A DNA stretch of 64,000 nucleotides from Colwellia sp. TT2012 (GCF_001440345.1 NZ_LJYX01000017.1:434001-498000); one strand, 5' to 3'; positions 49,960 to 60,064 are shown, numbered from the stretch's first letter. The notes: a model not told the origin generated them from the letters alone. Program-made: numbers and translations.

Positions 49960-50575
49960 GTCGACTGTCAACACGAAACTCATGATGTTCGTTAATACCC
50001 GTTTCAATAGGTGAATCAACTAATTGGTCATAGTTACTGGCAATAAACTGATGACTATTATCACCTGACTCTAAGCCAGAAAAACTTCCTCACAATTTAG
50101 GTACAAAAAGCTGGATAGTATGTGCCAAACTTCGACTTGCCTCAGTGTACATAACCACGGCTGAACTATCTAAAAAGGCATGACTATCATCTATATGACG
50201 AGTTCTTTGCGCCAATTGACTGGCATACACTTGATAACTTAAGTGAATTTTTTATTTTTACTACCACTTACTTGCCAAGTATCTTTATCAATTTTACGCC
50301 AACTAAGCACATTACCCTGGCTATCCTTAGCGATAAAATCACGAATGCCATTCGCTCAGTTTAAAGTCTGATATCGTCCGGTGCGCCACGTAGGTAAATA
50401 AAAATTGACCTGATCTATATTACTTTTGTCAAATTGAAGTTCTACCTTAGCTAGGTGATGCTCGGCTTGCTCGAAGCTAAAATTAACTTTTACGCTCGTA
50501 TGAGCAGATAGTAGTTGTGCAATAAATAAAGATATTGCTATTATTAATTTTATAATTAAACAAGCAAATAAGTTC
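49960..50575 (-). pseudogene. Remnant of an M61-family glycyl aminopeptidase gene
   Basis: Minus-strand translation gives a signal-like start (KLIIAISLFIAQLLSAH), then VKVNFSFEQAEHHLAKVELQF and VNFYLPTWRTGRYQ. A TGA stop follows, then ANGIRDFIAKDSQGNVLSW and IDKDTWQVSGSK. After a frameshift: YQVYASQLAQRTRHIDDSHAF and, past another stop, YDQLVDSPIETG. This is the N-terminal domain of M61 peptidases. It has at least two nonsense codons and one frameshift, and ends before the HExxH catalytic domain. It fills most of the 1-kb gap between queF and the GGDEF gene. Confidence 0.82.
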
Positions 50576-50833
50576 TCTTATTATGGGTAGACAAGGTGGC
50601 TATTCTAACATCTAGCGATTTTAACAATGAATAAATACTCAATGCTGTAAAAAGTTAACATGGGGCAATGAAAGTTGTTTTTTACCTCAAGGTTGATAAA
50701 TAACGTTATTGTGGTCAAAATTATCATATACTAACAAAAACGTAAGTGCCCTAAACGCGTTTAATGGCTAAACACTAAATAAAGTAAATCACTTAGCACT
50801 AGACATCACTCTACATTAGGATGAATCGGTTTT

Positions 50834-52444
50834 ATGAATGACAGTTCTGTTGCCAAAAAGCAATTAGTAGCATTGAAACGAAAGCTTGATAGTGCAATTG
50901 AGTCACGTAATTCATTAGAAGAAGATGCTAATCTGCATTCAAGTCTGCTCATTCAATTCATTGCTAAATTATCCTTAGTTTCCAAAGGTATTGATCTTGA
51001 ATTAGACAACCGCTTAGCTCAGTTAAGAATATTATTCAGTAAGTCAGCCCCCCTTAATGACATTGAAGCTAAAATTGTCGTTATTAGTAAATTATTACAG
51101 CAACATAGCATAACCAATGAAAAAAACATTACTCACATGCATGACCAGTTTAATCAAGCAGGTGAAAATTTACAAAAAATCAATGGTTTACCTGGCGATT
51201 TACGCAGAGATCTGCGCGCATTATTAGCCAAAACAAAAGAAAATAAAGACGCCTTAATCCAATATATTCCTTTACTAAGTCAATTATTAGCTTTTTATGA
51301 TCACGCTCTGAAAGCCAAAAATGCGCCAGCTAAACAAGGTATTTTACCGTCATCTAAGCTAACTTCACCCGTAAGTCAGCCCCAAAATGGCAACAACTTA
51401 GCACTTTTTGATAGCAGTATTCTTGAAAAAATATCAGTGTCACTTAGTACTTTGCCCTTATCGAAAGATCACAGCCATGAGTTATTAGCGATTAATAAAA
51501 AGCTAATGAGGGATAAGTTTAGTGATGAAGCTCTTCTTCACCTCATCGACATATTTGATGTCATCGTGGCCGGCTTTAAAGATGAACAAAATAGTGCTAA
51601 GAATTTTTTAACCCGTCTGAGTGCGACGCTAACAACGGTGCAAAGTGCCGTAAAAGAAACTATTGTTACGCAAAAAAAATCTCAAAAAACCAACGAAAAA
51701 ATCAACCAGAAGTTACAAAGCCAACTGATTGATATGACAGATACAGTCGAAAAAGCATTCTCACTAAATCAAGTAAAAGAAGATATAAATGAAAAACTGC
51801 AGTTTATCGCCAGCACCTTGGAGCAAAAATCAAAATTTGAACAACAAAGTCACCAAGAACTCGCTGATAAACTCGCTGATATGTCTGCCAAGGTAGATCG
51901 ACTAGAACAACAAAGCCGAGTGTTTGAAAATAAAATAATCGACCAGCAAAGAAAAAGTATGCAAGATGCGCTAACAAAACTGGCAAACCGAGCTGCCTTT
52001 GATGATTATTTTGCTAAAGCTATGGTACGCTTTCACCATAAACCGTTCCCCCTAGCACTAGTGGTACTGGACATTGATGATTTTAAACAAATTAATGACA
52101 CTTATGGTCATGCGGCAGGCGATAAAACGTTACAAGTCATTGCCAACACCATAGTAAAAAACGTCAGTAAAGGTGTTTTTGTTGGCCGCTATGGTGGTGA
52201 AGAGTTTGTCTTAATTTACTCCCAAGCCCAAGAGACGGCCTTAACTCTTGAGCTGGATGCGCTGAATAAATACATAGCTCGCCTACCCTTTAAGTTTAAA
52301 AGTAATAAGGTTAGCATTACCCTTTCAATTGGCGCAACCCATATAAAAGCTGATGATAACATCCACATAGCTTTCGAACGTGCTGACCAAGCAATGTATA
52401 AAGCAAAAAAACAAGGCAAAAACCAAGTTATCTACGTTAAGTAG
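50834..52444 (+). CDS. GGDEF-domain diguanylate cyclase
   Basis: A 536-residue protein. The C-terminal GGDEF domain (about 375-535) has DALTKLANRAAFDDYF, LDIDDFKQINDTYGHAAGD, the active site GRYGGEEF and ADQAMYKAKKQGKN, so it should make c-di-GMP. The RxxD inhibitory site before GGEEF is absent (VSKGVFVGRYGGEEF), suggesting no product inhibition through it. The N-terminal 370 residues are helical with long coiled coils and no transmembrane segment, so the sensor is cytoplasmic and its signal unknown. Confidence 0.92.
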   Translation: MNDSSVAKKQLVALKRKLDSAIESRNSLEEDANLHSSLLIQFIAKLSLVSKGIDLELDNRLAQLRILFSKSAPLNDIEAKIVVISKLLQQHSITNEKNITHMHDQFNQAGENLQKINGLPGDLRRDLRALLAKTKENKDALIQYIPLLSQLLAFYDHALKAKNAPAKQGILPSSKLTSPVSQPQNGNNLALFDSSILEKISVSLSTLPLSKDHSHELLAINKKLMRDKFSDEALLHLIDIFDVIVAGFKDEQNSAKNFLTRLSATLTTVQSAVKETIVTQKKSQKTNEKINQKLQSQLIDMTDTVEKAFSLNQVKEDINEKLQFIASTLEQKSKFEQQSHQELADKLADMSAKVDRLEQQSRVFENKIIDQQRKSMQDALTKLANRAAFDDYFAKAMVRFHHKPFPLALVVLDIDDFKQINDTYGHAAGDKTLQVIANTIVKNVSKGVFVGRYGGEEFVLIYSQAQETALTLELDALNKYIARLPFKFKSNKVSITLSIGATHIKADDNIHIAFERADQAMYKAKKQGKNQVIYVK

Positions 52445-52549
52445 CCAGCTAAAATAGCGACTTTAGTGCCGCTTTCAACACCACATAAAAATAGCGATAT
52501 TTTTATCAGAATAATGACTGATAAAAAATCAGCATAAAAGGAGTGAGTT

Positions 52550-53896
52550 ATGCATACTCAAATTAACCCTGTTGGTAATATGAACTTGCTATCACAAACC
52601 GAAGTAGATCAGCTGCAAAAATCGGTTAGTAGCACCTTGTACACACTTTATCGAAATTGTTCTCTCGCCGTACTTAACGCCGGTTCAAACACTGATGATG
52701 CTGAAGAAATATATCAAAAATACCTGACCTTTGAAATACAGGTATTAAGGCGAGAACGCGGGGTAAAAATTGATTTAAAAAATCCTCCCATGCATGCCTT
52801 TGTCGATGACAAAATTATCCGAGGCATCAGAGAACACCTTTCGGCCGTATTACGCGATATCCTTTTCCTTCATAGCCGTTATAGAATTATGCCTAGCTCG
52901 TCAGAAGCGATTACCGATGCAACTTTCGATATCCTAAGAAATGCCAATGTTATCTTACCTGAAACTGAGCCTAAGTTAGTTACTTGCTGGGGTGGTCACT
53001 CCATCAAACACAATGAATATAAATATACCAAAGATGTCGGTTACCAACTGGGTTTACGCGGCTTCAATATTTGTACAGGTTGTGGTCCCGGGGCAATGAA
53101 AGGCCCGATGAAAGGCGCAACAATAGGACACGCAAAGCAACGCAACAAAGATGGCCGCTATATCGGTTTAACCGAACCAAGTATTATTGCCGCTGAGCCG
53201 CCCAACCCAATAGTGAATGAATTGGTTATCATGCCTGATATTGAAAAGCGTTTAGAAGCCTTTGTCCGCATGTCACATGGGATTATTATTTTTCCTGGCG
53301 GCGCGGGGACTGCCGAAGAATTGTTGTATATTTTAGGTATTATGCTCAATGAAGCAAATTCTGAGCAACAATTACCGATTATTCTGACCGGTCCGGCCAG
53401 CGCCATTGAGTACTTTCATGAAATAGATGCTTTTATTGGTGCCACCTTAGGTGAAAAAGCACAATCGTTATACCAAATAGTGGTGGACGATGCCGCTAAA
53501 GTTGCTCAAGTAATGAAAAGTGGCCTAAAGAAGGTACTTGCCCACAGAAAAAAAACGGGTGATGCCTTTCATTTTAATTGGTCACTGATGATAGCCGAAG
53601 ACTTTCAACATCCCTTTGAGCCAACTCATGAGAATATGGCAAATCTAACGATTAGCCATAAACTCTCTACTGCTGAGTTAGCGGCTAACCTACGTCGCAT
53701 TTTTTCTGGCATAGTTGCCGGTAACGTTAAGTCAGGCGGCATCAAAGCAATTCGAGAATTTGGCCCTTTCGAAATATCTGGGGATAAAAAGATAATGGCC
53801 TTAATGGATAAACTACTGGCCTCTTTTGTCAGTCAACAGCGGATGAAATTACCTGGCAGTAAATATATTCCATGTTATAAAGTTATTGAGGCTTAA
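52550..53896 (+). CDS. ppnN: Nucleotide 5'-monophosphate nucleosidase PpnN (YgdH)
   Basis: A 448-residue LOG-family enzyme that cleaves purine and pyrimidine nucleotides to base and ribose 5-phosphate. In E. coli it is stimulated by ppGpp. The Rossmann core has [27 protein letters not shown] (residues about 178-200) and the diagnostic [14 protein letters not shown] site lies before the ATG. Followed three bases later by xni. Confidence 0.94.
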   Translation: MHTQINPVGNMNLLSQTEVDQLQKSVSSTLYTLYRNCSLAVLNAGSNTDDAEEIYQKYLTFEIQVLRRERGVKIDLKNPPMHAFVDDKIIRGIREHLSAVLRDILFLHSRYRIMPSSSEAITDATFDILRNANVILPETEPKLVTCWGGHSIKHNEYKYTKDVGYQLGLRGFNICTGCGPGAMKGPMKGATIGHAKQRNKDGRYIGLTEPSIIAAEPPNPIVNELVIMPDIEKRLEAFVRMSHGIIIFPGGAGTAEELLYILGIMLNEANSEQQLPIILTGPASAIEYFHEIDAFIGATLGEKAQSLYQIVVDDAAKVAQVMKSGLKKVLAHRKKTGDAFHFNWSLMIAEDFQHPFEPTHENMANLTISHKLSTAELAANLRRIFSGIVAGNVKSGGIKAIREFGPFEISGDKKIMALMDKLLASFVSQQRMKLPGSKYIPCYKVIEA

Positions 53897-53898
53897 CA

Positions 53899-54777
53899 TT
53901 GTCCGCTCACTTAATACTCATTGATGCGCTAAATTTAATTCGCCGTGTGTACGCTGTACAAGAGCGCCCCTTTATGCAAAAAAAACAGCAGCACGGCGAT
54001 AAGTTATCGGCTAGCACACAAGAACAAGTCTTATTTAACACTCAAAAAAACTGTGTAAATGCGGTGATAAAAATCATCAAGCAGCTTGACCCAACACACG
54101 CACTAGCCGTTTTTGATAGTCAACAACCCGGTTGGCGCTACCAGATTTTTGAAGGTTATAAAAAAGGCCGTAAAAAAATGCCTGAACACCTCGCGCAAAA
54201 ACTAACAGCGATACAAGATGCATTTATGGAGCAAGGAGTTGATTCACTCGCCTCTGTAGAAGATGAAGCAGATGATCTTATTGCTACTTTAGCGGTAAAA
54301 ATGGCTTTGCACGGGCAAAAGGTTACTATCATTTCAACAGATAAAGGTTTTCTGCCTCTACTTAGTCCTAACATTCATCTTTATGATTACTTTAATCGCC
54401 GTTATTTGGATGAAGAATATGTCCAAAACAAGTTTAATATTAAGTCTTCGCAACTGATAGATTTTTGGACGTTAACAGGCGACAATACCAATAAAATTGC
54501 GGGGGTAAGTGGCATTGGTCAAGTTAATGCGGCGAAAATACTGAATCAATATGGTACCTTAAAGGCCATAGTTAACGCCACAGACCTAAAGGCGTCGCTA
54601 AAAGAAAAATTACTACAAAGCGATGAGCAAATGGCTTTAGCTAGAAAACTGTTAACGTTAAAAAAAGATATCCCTCTTGGCTTTAATTTAAAAGACATCC
54701 GCCTAACAACACCTTCATCATCTCCCAAAATTAATGATGATATAATAGCCATTAATAGTGATAGCAACTCATTATAA
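53899..54777 (+). CDS. xni: Flap endonuclease-like protein Xni (ExoIX)
   Basis: A 292-residue protein of the 5'-3' exonuclease/FEN family. LILIDALNLIRRVYA, VFDSQQPGWRYQIFEGYKKGR, DEADDLIATLA, STDKGFLPLL and WTLTGDNTNKIAGVSGIG (helix-hairpin-helix) are all visible. The start is TTG at 53899, with GAGG seven bases upstream; no ATG or GTG fits better. The C-terminus has an extra Ser/Asn/Asp-rich tail of about 20 residues. It is likely cotranscribed with ppnN. Confidence 0.9.
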   Translation: MSAHLILIDALNLIRRVYAVQERPFMQKKQQHGDKLSASTQEQVLFNTQKNCVNAVIKIIKQLDPTHALAVFDSQQPGWRYQIFEGYKKGRKKMPEHLAQKLTAIQDAFMEQGVDSLASVEDEADDLIATLAVKMALHGQKVTIISTDKGFLPLLSPNIHLYDYFNRRYLDEEYVQNKFNIKSSQLIDFWTLTGDNTNKIAGVSGIGQVNAAKILNQYGTLKAIVNATDLKASLKEKLLQSDEQMALARKLLTLKKDIPLGFNLKDIRLTTPSSSPKINDDIIAINSDSNSL

Positions 54778-54791
54778 CAAGATAAATAACT

Positions 54792-55217
54792 ATGAATAAA
54801 AAAATAATTGGTAGGATATTACTTGCACTAACCGTTTATGGCATCTTTGTCGCCCTAGTTGTCACCTTTTATGATGACAGCCCAGATCAAATGAAATGGA
54901 AAGACAGAGAAGCCTATAATCGCCAATTTATTGCTAAGATAAAATTAGAACAATTTACTTTTGAGCAAGCATTAAGTCAGTTAGGTAGCCCAGACATTAC
55001 TGAAGCCAGAACGGTTGATGAGGTAAACTATCAAGTTATGTTTTACCGTACTCAGCATGTAAAATCTGATGGCATAACCACACAAGATGAATGCTCCTTC
55101 TTGCTTTTTGTCAACGGCACACTCAAAGAAATTGGTTTAGGTAATAATTACCCTGAGCAATGGGGCATTATTAAAAACCACCTTAACATAAGAAAAAATC
55201 TAGCCACTATAGACTAA
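54792..55217 (+). CDS. DUF3192 family membrane-anchored protein
   Basis: A 141-residue paralogue of the lipoprotein at 47314. One N-terminal transmembrane anchor (IIGRILLALTVYGIFVALVVTF) replaces the lipobox. The shared pattern is EQALSQLGSPDITEARTVDEVNYQVMFYRTQHVKSDGITTQDECSFLLFVNG (residues about 57-110). It lies 14 bp after xni and may be cotranscribed. Function unknown. Confidence 0.72.
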   Translation: MNKKIIGRILLALTVYGIFVALVVTFYDDSPDQMKWKDREAYNRQFIAKIKLEQFTFEQALSQLGSPDITEARTVDEVNYQVMFYRTQHVKSDGITTQDECSFLLFVNGTLKEIGLGNNYPEQWGIIKNHLNIRKNLATID

Positions 55218-55516
55218 AGTCAGATTGAACCTGACTTAGTAAACCTCTACTATTCCTTGTTACCTTGCTAGTTTCCAAAAAAAACTGGCTTTTTGTAGGT
55301 AATAATGAAAACTTTCAAGCTCGCATACATAGCATTACCATGATATAAAATAGCCAATAAAGCGCTGAGCTGACCACATTAGTCACTCAGCTTTACATGA
55401 GTAAGTATTCCTCCGCTAGCGTTACACAATTAATTTAATGTATGTCGTTGTTAATTAAAGTATATGACGCATTACTCTACAGTATTCATTCAAAATAGGA
55501 TGACAAGGTGAACTAA
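55218..55516. other. Intergenic region before isocitrate dehydrogenase
   Basis: About 300 bp without a gene. The only structure seen is a hairpin at 55364-55391 (GCTGAG ... TGAC, loop, GTCA ... CTCAGC) followed by TTTACATG, a weak terminator candidate. The promoter of the dehydrogenase gene should lie between this and 55516. Confidence 0.4.
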
Positions 55517-56524
55517 ATGACTAAAAAAACCATCACGGTAATTCCTGGCGACGGTATCGGTCCAAGCATTATCGATGCCACGATTAAAGTATTAGATAAA
55601 GCAGGCTGTGATTTTGAATATGAATTCGCAGATGCTGGTTTAACCGCCTTAGAGAAACATGGTGAGTTAATACCAGAAGAAACAATTGCGCTGATTGAAA
55701 AAAATAAAATTACCTTAAAAGGGCCATTGACTACCCCAGTTGGTGAAGGTTTTACCTCAATCAATGTCACCTTGCGTAAACAATTTAAATTATACGCAAA
55801 CCTACGTCCAGTATTATCATTTAAGGGCACGAAGGCACGTTATGAAAACATTGATATTATAACCGTGCGTGAAAATACCGAAGGCATGTATTCAGGTGTC
55901 GGCCAAGTCATCTCAGATGACGGTACTAAAGCCCAAGCAATGAGTATAGTTACTCGTGATGGTTCTGAAAAAATAGTAACCTTTGCTTATGAAACCGCAC
56001 GTAAAGAAGGTCGTAAAAAGGTAACTGTTGTTCATAAAGCCAATATTTTAAAGTCAACCTCAGGCTTATTTCTAAAAGTTGCCCGAGAAGTTGCTCTGCG
56101 TTACCCAGAAATCGAGTCAACTGAGATGATTGTTGATAACTGTTGTATGCAATTAGTGATGAACCCTGAGCAGTTTGATGTCATAGTCACAACGAACCTC
56201 TTTGGTGATATTATATCTGATTTATGTGCGGGTTTAGTTGGCGGTCTTGGTATGGCGCCAGGTGCTAATATTGGTGAAGATTGTGCCATTTTTGAAGCAG
56301 TGCATGGTAGTGCTCCAGATATTGCGGGCAAAAACTTAGCGAACCCAACGTCGATGATGTTAGCGGCTATTCAAATGCTAGAGTATTTAGAGATGAGTGA
56401 CGAAGCAGAAAAAATCAGAGCGGCCATTACCGATGTGATTGCCTCGGCTGATAGAACAACCGGCGATTTAGGCGGAAGTCATGGCACTACCGACTTTACC
56501 CAAGCGGTACTTGAGAGGCTATAA
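55517..56524 (+). CDS. NAD-dependent isocitrate dehydrogenase (IDH3-like)
   Basis: A 335-residue member of the isocitrate/isopropylmalate dehydrogenase family. VIPGDGIGPSII, the substrate motif SINVTLRKQFKLYANLRP, VRENTEGMYSG and FGDIISDLCAGLVGGLGMAPGANIG (residues about 228-252) place it with the short, NAD-type isocitrate enzymes rather than LeuB or the 415-residue NADP Icd. It should form 2-oxoglutarate in the TCA cycle. A terminator hairpin follows. Cofactor choice is inferred. Confidence 0.85.
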   Translation: MTKKTITVIPGDGIGPSIIDATIKVLDKAGCDFEYEFADAGLTALEKHGELIPEETIALIEKNKITLKGPLTTPVGEGFTSINVTLRKQFKLYANLRPVLSFKGTKARYENIDIITVRENTEGMYSGVGQVISDDGTKAQAMSIVTRDGSEKIVTFAYETARKEGRKKVTVVHKANILKSTSGLFLKVAREVALRYPEIESTEMIVDNCCMQLVMNPEQFDVIVTTNLFGDIISDLCAGLVGGLGMAPGANIGEDCAIFEAVHGSAPDIAGKNLANPTSMMLAAIQMLEYLEMSDEAEKIRAAITDVIASADRTTGDLGGSHGTTDFTQAVLERL

Positions 56525-56556
56525 CGCTTAGCGTCTTAAGCGTAACTGTCTAGACA

Positions 56557-56594
56557 AAAAGCTATCAAGTTAATGAATAAACTGGATAGCTTTT
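56557..56594. terminator. Bidirectional terminator after isocitrate dehydrogenase
   Basis: AAAAAGCTATC, about 17 bases, GATAGCTTTTTT. It lies between convergent idh and rlmM genes. Confidence 0.75.
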
Positions 56595-56629
56595 TTATTT
56601 GCTAGCTTGTTAAAAAACAACGCTAGCGA

Positions 56630-57736
56630 TTACTCTTTTTCTTTAAGCGGCGCTGGAGAAAGTAAACGTGCATGGACAGTGATTTCTTCACGATCATAAT
56701 ACAGGTGCTTGGCATAAAGTTCATATTTGACATTATGTTCGTCAAAGGCATCTTTAATTGCTTGTAAATCATTAGTAACTTGTTGATAACGGCCCTTCAT
56801 TGGCAATTTCAAGTTAAACATCGCCTCTTTGCAATACCCCTTAAGTAACCATTCACTCATTAGTTTAGCTACTCGTTGCGGCTTCTCTATCATGTCACAC
56901 ACCATCCAATGGACATTGTGCTTCATTGGTATGTATTTAAAGCCATCCATCATCTTATGTTTGACTTGTCCTGTCGCCATTAAAGACTCTGCCATGGCAC
57001 CATTGTCGATGGCAGTAACCATCATACCACGGCGCACTAATTGATAAGTCCACCCACCTGGGGCTGAGCCTAAATCGACAGCATGCATACCTGAAGTTAA
57101 CCGTACATCCCACTCATCACGAGGAATAAAGTATAAAAAGGCTTCATCAAGTTTCAAGGTAGAACGACTTGGTGATGCACTAGGAAACTTTAATCTAGGA
57201 ATGCCCATCACATGTGGTGAGCTATTACGGGCTAATGAAAAACCTAAAATGACTTCCTGCCCAGTAAGAAATAGCGCATGTAAAATAGCACCATCGGGAT
57301 CATCGGCTGAATTATTACTTTTCTGAGTAAGTATTTTCTTTTTACGTAAAGCTTGGCGCAAAGGCACGGACAGCTTGCGACAAAATTTACTTAACTCCTT
57401 GCCATCATTATCATCCGCCATTTCCATACGTAAATCGCTATATTGCCATTCAGTGCCCAAGGCCTCAATGATTGCTTCAACACGATTATAATCAGGCAAG
57501 GCGAGTGTATCAGTGACTGTGACAAACCATTGACGGGCAAAAATAAGTCGCTTAAGCGGCAGCTTATTCATTAATTCTTCGCCATGTTTACTTTCTTGTA
57601 GGTGAAAAAAAACAATGCCTTTATTTTTCTTTAGCTCTAAATAGCCATACATTTCATTCCAAGCAGCTTTTTCTTGGATTTCTGCACCACACTCTTTTTC
57701 AAAGCCTGGACGACAAAATAATACGATGGAAGTCAT
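56630..57736 (-). CDS. rlmM: 23S rRNA 2'-O-ribose methyltransferase RlmM
   Basis: A 368-residue SAM enzyme methylating C2498 of 23S rRNA. The N-terminal VLFCRPGFEKECGAEIQEKA, the FARQW stretch, and the methyltransferase core HAVDLGSAPGGWTYQLVRRGM are visible, with a KDKE-type set including the late Lys in FNLKLPMKGR. It is downstream of ygdD and gcvA, as in E. coli (gcvA-ygdD-rlmM). Confidence 0.95.
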   Translation of the reverse strand: MTSIVLFCRPGFEKECGAEIQEKAAWNEMYGYLELKKNKGIVFFHLQESKHGEELMNKLPLKRLIFARQWFVTVTDTLALPDYNRVEAIIEALGTEWQYSDLRMEMADDNDGKELSKFCRKLSVPLRQALRKKKILTQKSNNSADDPDGAILHALFLTGQEVILGFSLARNSSPHVMGIPRLKFPSASPSRSTLKLDEAFLYFIPRDEWDVRLTSGMHAVDLGSAPGGWTYQLVRRGMMVTAIDNGAMAESLMATGQVKHKMMDGFKYIPMKHNVHWMVCDMIEKPQRVAKLMSEWLLKGYCKEAMFNLKLPMKGRYQQVTNDLQAIKDAFDEHNVKYELYAKHLYYDREEITVHARLLSPAPLKEKE

Positions 57737-57815
57737 ATGTTGTTTTTACCTTGTATATCTAACGACCTTTTAAAACGCTATATTCGTCAGAGTATTAACA
57801 GTACAAATACTGTAG

Positions 57816-58241
57816 TTAAAAATTATTTTTACCTTCAAATGCTAATAATAACCAAGCTAGCGCAAAGGCAATACCACCAAAAGGGGTTAACTTACCGATA
57901 ACAGCAAGTTCAAAAAATGATTTAATATAGATTACGCCACAAAAGCACAAAATCCCTATGACAAACGCAATACAAGCACTAAGAAGCACTTTAGATGATT
58001 TAGCTGTTTTCAACCAAACCAAGGTCGAAAATAACGCAAGTGTATGAAAAAATTGATATTGTAATGCTGTTGCTAAGCTAGATTGAACCTTTACTGGTAA
58101 TGCTTGACCGCCATGAGCCAGCCAAGCGCCGAATAGTACAGAAAAACAGCCACTGATACCAACAAAAATCATCATAGTTTTCAGTAAAACCGTGGTGCTC
58201 TTAGATTTAACTTGCTGCTTGTTCATATTAGTACTGTTCAT
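57816..58241 (-). CDS. ygdD: DUF423 family membrane protein (YgdD)
   Basis: A 141-residue protein with four hydrophobic helices. The DUF423 features FGAWLAHGGQALP, ALQYQFFHTLALF and GKLTPFGGIAFALAWLLLAF are clear. Function unknown. The start ATGA overlaps the stop of the upstream hydrolase gene. An N-terminal polar leader of about 20 residues precedes the first helix. Confidence 0.9.
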   Translation of the reverse strand: MNSTNMNKQQVKSKSTTVLLKTMMIFVGISGCFSVLFGAWLAHGGQALPVKVQSSLATALQYQFFHTLALFSTLVWLKTAKSSKVLLSACIAFVIGILCFCGVIYIKSFFELAVIGKLTPFGGIAFALAWLLLAFEGKNNF

Positions 58242-58984
58242 AATCTTGCCTTATGCTCAACTTTGTTAGCGACTATTAACTGGTCAATAAAGTCGACAAT
58301 TTCCTTAACAGCGCGCTGCATATGTCCTTGATAAGTAAAACCTGACTTAACTCTTGGCTTTAAACTGTGATCGCCATCAGGTAAAAACACACAGGTACAG
58401 TGCTCAGGCAGCTGGTAGCTGATAATTTCTTCTTTCGTGCCTAAAGCATCACGCTCACCTTGTACGATTAAAATTGTTTTACTGGCAGTAAATAAAGGTT
58501 CAAGGCGCAGTTTTTCTGGTTTTTTAGCTGGATGAAACGGGTAGCCTAAACAAAAGACAGCAGATATTTCACTGAGTAAATTAGCATTTAATACCTCAGG
58601 TTCAGCTACTAAGCTCGCCGCAACGCGTGACCCCATAGATTTTCCGCCAATAAATAAGGGCAGCGCCTTACTTTTTTGCTGTGCAAGCACATGCTCAATA
58701 ACGGCTTGATAGCAAACCAACAGCTTGGGCATTCTATCTGGGGGGTACTTTATCCCTGTTAGTGCCCTTTTATCCATAAAGGGGAAATTAAAACGTACAA
58801 CATTAATAGCCGCGTTATTAAGTAACCGTACTATTTCAGCCATAAACTCATGAGACATATCTGCACCCGCGCCATGAGCAAATATAACTTGCGCCCTAGC
58901 ACATTCGACCGTGTCAAAAATCATATTAATATCATTGCCATCGGCGCTGGTGATTACTTGTTGCTTTACCTGTATCTCGGCCAT
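58238..58984 (-). CDS. Alpha/beta-fold hydrolase (KANL3/Tex30-like)
   Basis: A 248-residue protein with an oxyanion HGAGADMSHEF segment, nucleophile Ser in GGKSMGSRVAA, an Asp in QGERDALG and His in GDHSLKPR. This is the alpha/beta hydrolase family resembling Tex30/KANL3. Substrate unknown. The ATG overlaps the gcvA stop (TAATG), so gcvA, this gene, ygdD and probably rlmM form one transcript. A longer upstream frame lies inside gcvA and is rejected. Confidence 0.85.
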   Translation of the reverse strand: MAEIQVKQQVITSADGNDINMIFDTVECARAQVIFAHGAGADMSHEFMAEIVRLLNNAAINVVRFNFPFMDKRALTGIKYPPDRMPKLLVCYQAVIEHVLAQQKSKALPLFIGGKSMGSRVAASLVAEPEVLNANLLSEISAVFCLGYPFHPAKKPEKLRLEPLFTASKTILIVQGERDALGTKEEIISYQLPEHCTCVFLPDGDHSLKPRVKSGFTYQGHMQRAVKEIVDFIDQLIVANKVEHKARL

Positions 58985-59916
58985 TAATTTATTTGTCCAT
59001 CGGTGATTAGCTCTTGCTCTGCTTCGACCATATCTAACATCCACTTTCTAAAGGCCGCGATTTTACCAATGTCTTGCTGATTTTCACGACATACGATGAA
59101 ATAGGCGTTTTTACTCACTAATACATCGTTAAAGGGACAGACTAAACGTCCCGAATCAATATCCGGCTTAGCTAAAACACTGTAAGCCAAAGCAACCCCT
59201 TGACCGTGTAAAGCGGCTTGTAAAACCATAGCAGAATGACTAAAAATAGGTCCATGATTGAGATTAGCCCCTTTAACACCAACTTGTTTAAACCAGCGTT
59301 TCCAGTCCCGGCGAGAGGTATCATGGAGTAAATTATGCTTTGATAAGTCGTCTAATGATAAAAGAGCCGGTTTACCATTGGCAGCATGCTCTTGCATTAA
59401 TAAGGGAGAGCAAACGGGGATAAGGTATTCGGTATGCAATTTATCAGCATGGATATTGGGCCAACGTCCACGTCCATAATATATAGCAACATCGACATCT
59501 TCTGTCAGTGAATTCTCTGCTTGATCTACGGCTTTAATCCTAACATCAATATCTTCATGTAAGGCATTAAAAGTAGTTAACCGAGGAACTAACCATTGGA
59601 TGGCAAAGCTCGCCTGTGAACTGACTGTTATCGACCCTTTCGCTCCACGAGCTAACAAACGTTCGGTCGCTTCATGTAGTGAGGTAAAAATATCTTTTAT
59701 ATCTAAATAATACGACTGACCTTCCTCCGATAGTAATAAAGCACGGTTTTTTCGCATAAACAATTTAATACCTAAGTACTCTTCTAATGATTTAATTTGA
59801 TGGCTTATTGCCGCTTGCGTGACAAAAAGCTCTTCTGCTGCTCGCGTAAAACTGAGCTGCCTTGCCGATGCTTCAAATGCTCGCAAAGCTTTTAATGGGG
59901 GGAGTATATTAGCCAA
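58984..59916 (-). CDS. gcvA: LysR-type regulator GcvA
   Basis: A 310-residue LysR regulator of glycine cleavage. The start LPPLKALRAFEASARQLSFTRAAEELFVTQAAISHQIKSLEEYLGIKLF, residues 5-53, is closely GcvA-like. The effector domain follows. The start codon is TTG at 59916, preceded by AGGTGA at short spacing; no ATG or GTG fits the conserved N-terminus. An ATTAG-N5-CTAAT dyad lies 88 bp upstream, likely an autoregulatory site. Confidence 0.9.
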   Translation of the reverse strand: MANILPPLKALRAFEASARQLSFTRAAEELFVTQAAISHQIKSLEEYLGIKLFMRKNRALLLSEEGQSYYLDIKDIFTSLHEATERLLARGAKGSITVSSQASFAIQWLVPRLTTFNALHEDIDVRIKAVDQAENSLTEDVDVAIYYGRGRWPNIHADKLHTEYLIPVCSPLLMQEHAANGKPALLSLDDLSKHNLLHDTSRRDWKRWFKQVGVKGANLNHGPIFSHSAMVLQAALHGQGVALAYSVLAKPDIDSGRLVCPFNDVLVSKNAYFIVCRENQQDIGKIAAFRKWMLDMVEAEQELITDGQIN

Positions 59917-60003
59917 AAGTCACCTACAAATTTTAAATATTATTTATTATATATGCACTATAACACTGCATAAAAATCTACCAATCAAGCATAACAATTA
60001 TTC

Positions 60004-60018
60004 ATTAGTTTTTCTAAT
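60004..60018. promoter_or_regulatory. GcvA-like site upstream of gcvA
   Basis: ATTAGTTTTTCTAAT, a LysR-type dyad with the CTAAT core. It is identical over 16 bp to the site at 14131-14146. Its position upstream of gcvA suggests autoregulation and possibly control of the divergent plus-strand transcript. Confidence 0.45.
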
Positions 60019-60064
60019 GAATAACATTAATTTAAGTCGTTTTATTTCCTTTAAAAACTTGTGT

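Noticed and set aside
52500..52527. TTTTTATCAG ... CTGATAAAAA hairpin between the GGDEF gene and ppnN
   Set aside because: It has no T tract on the plus strand and is AT-rich with a weak stem, so I do not call it a terminator.
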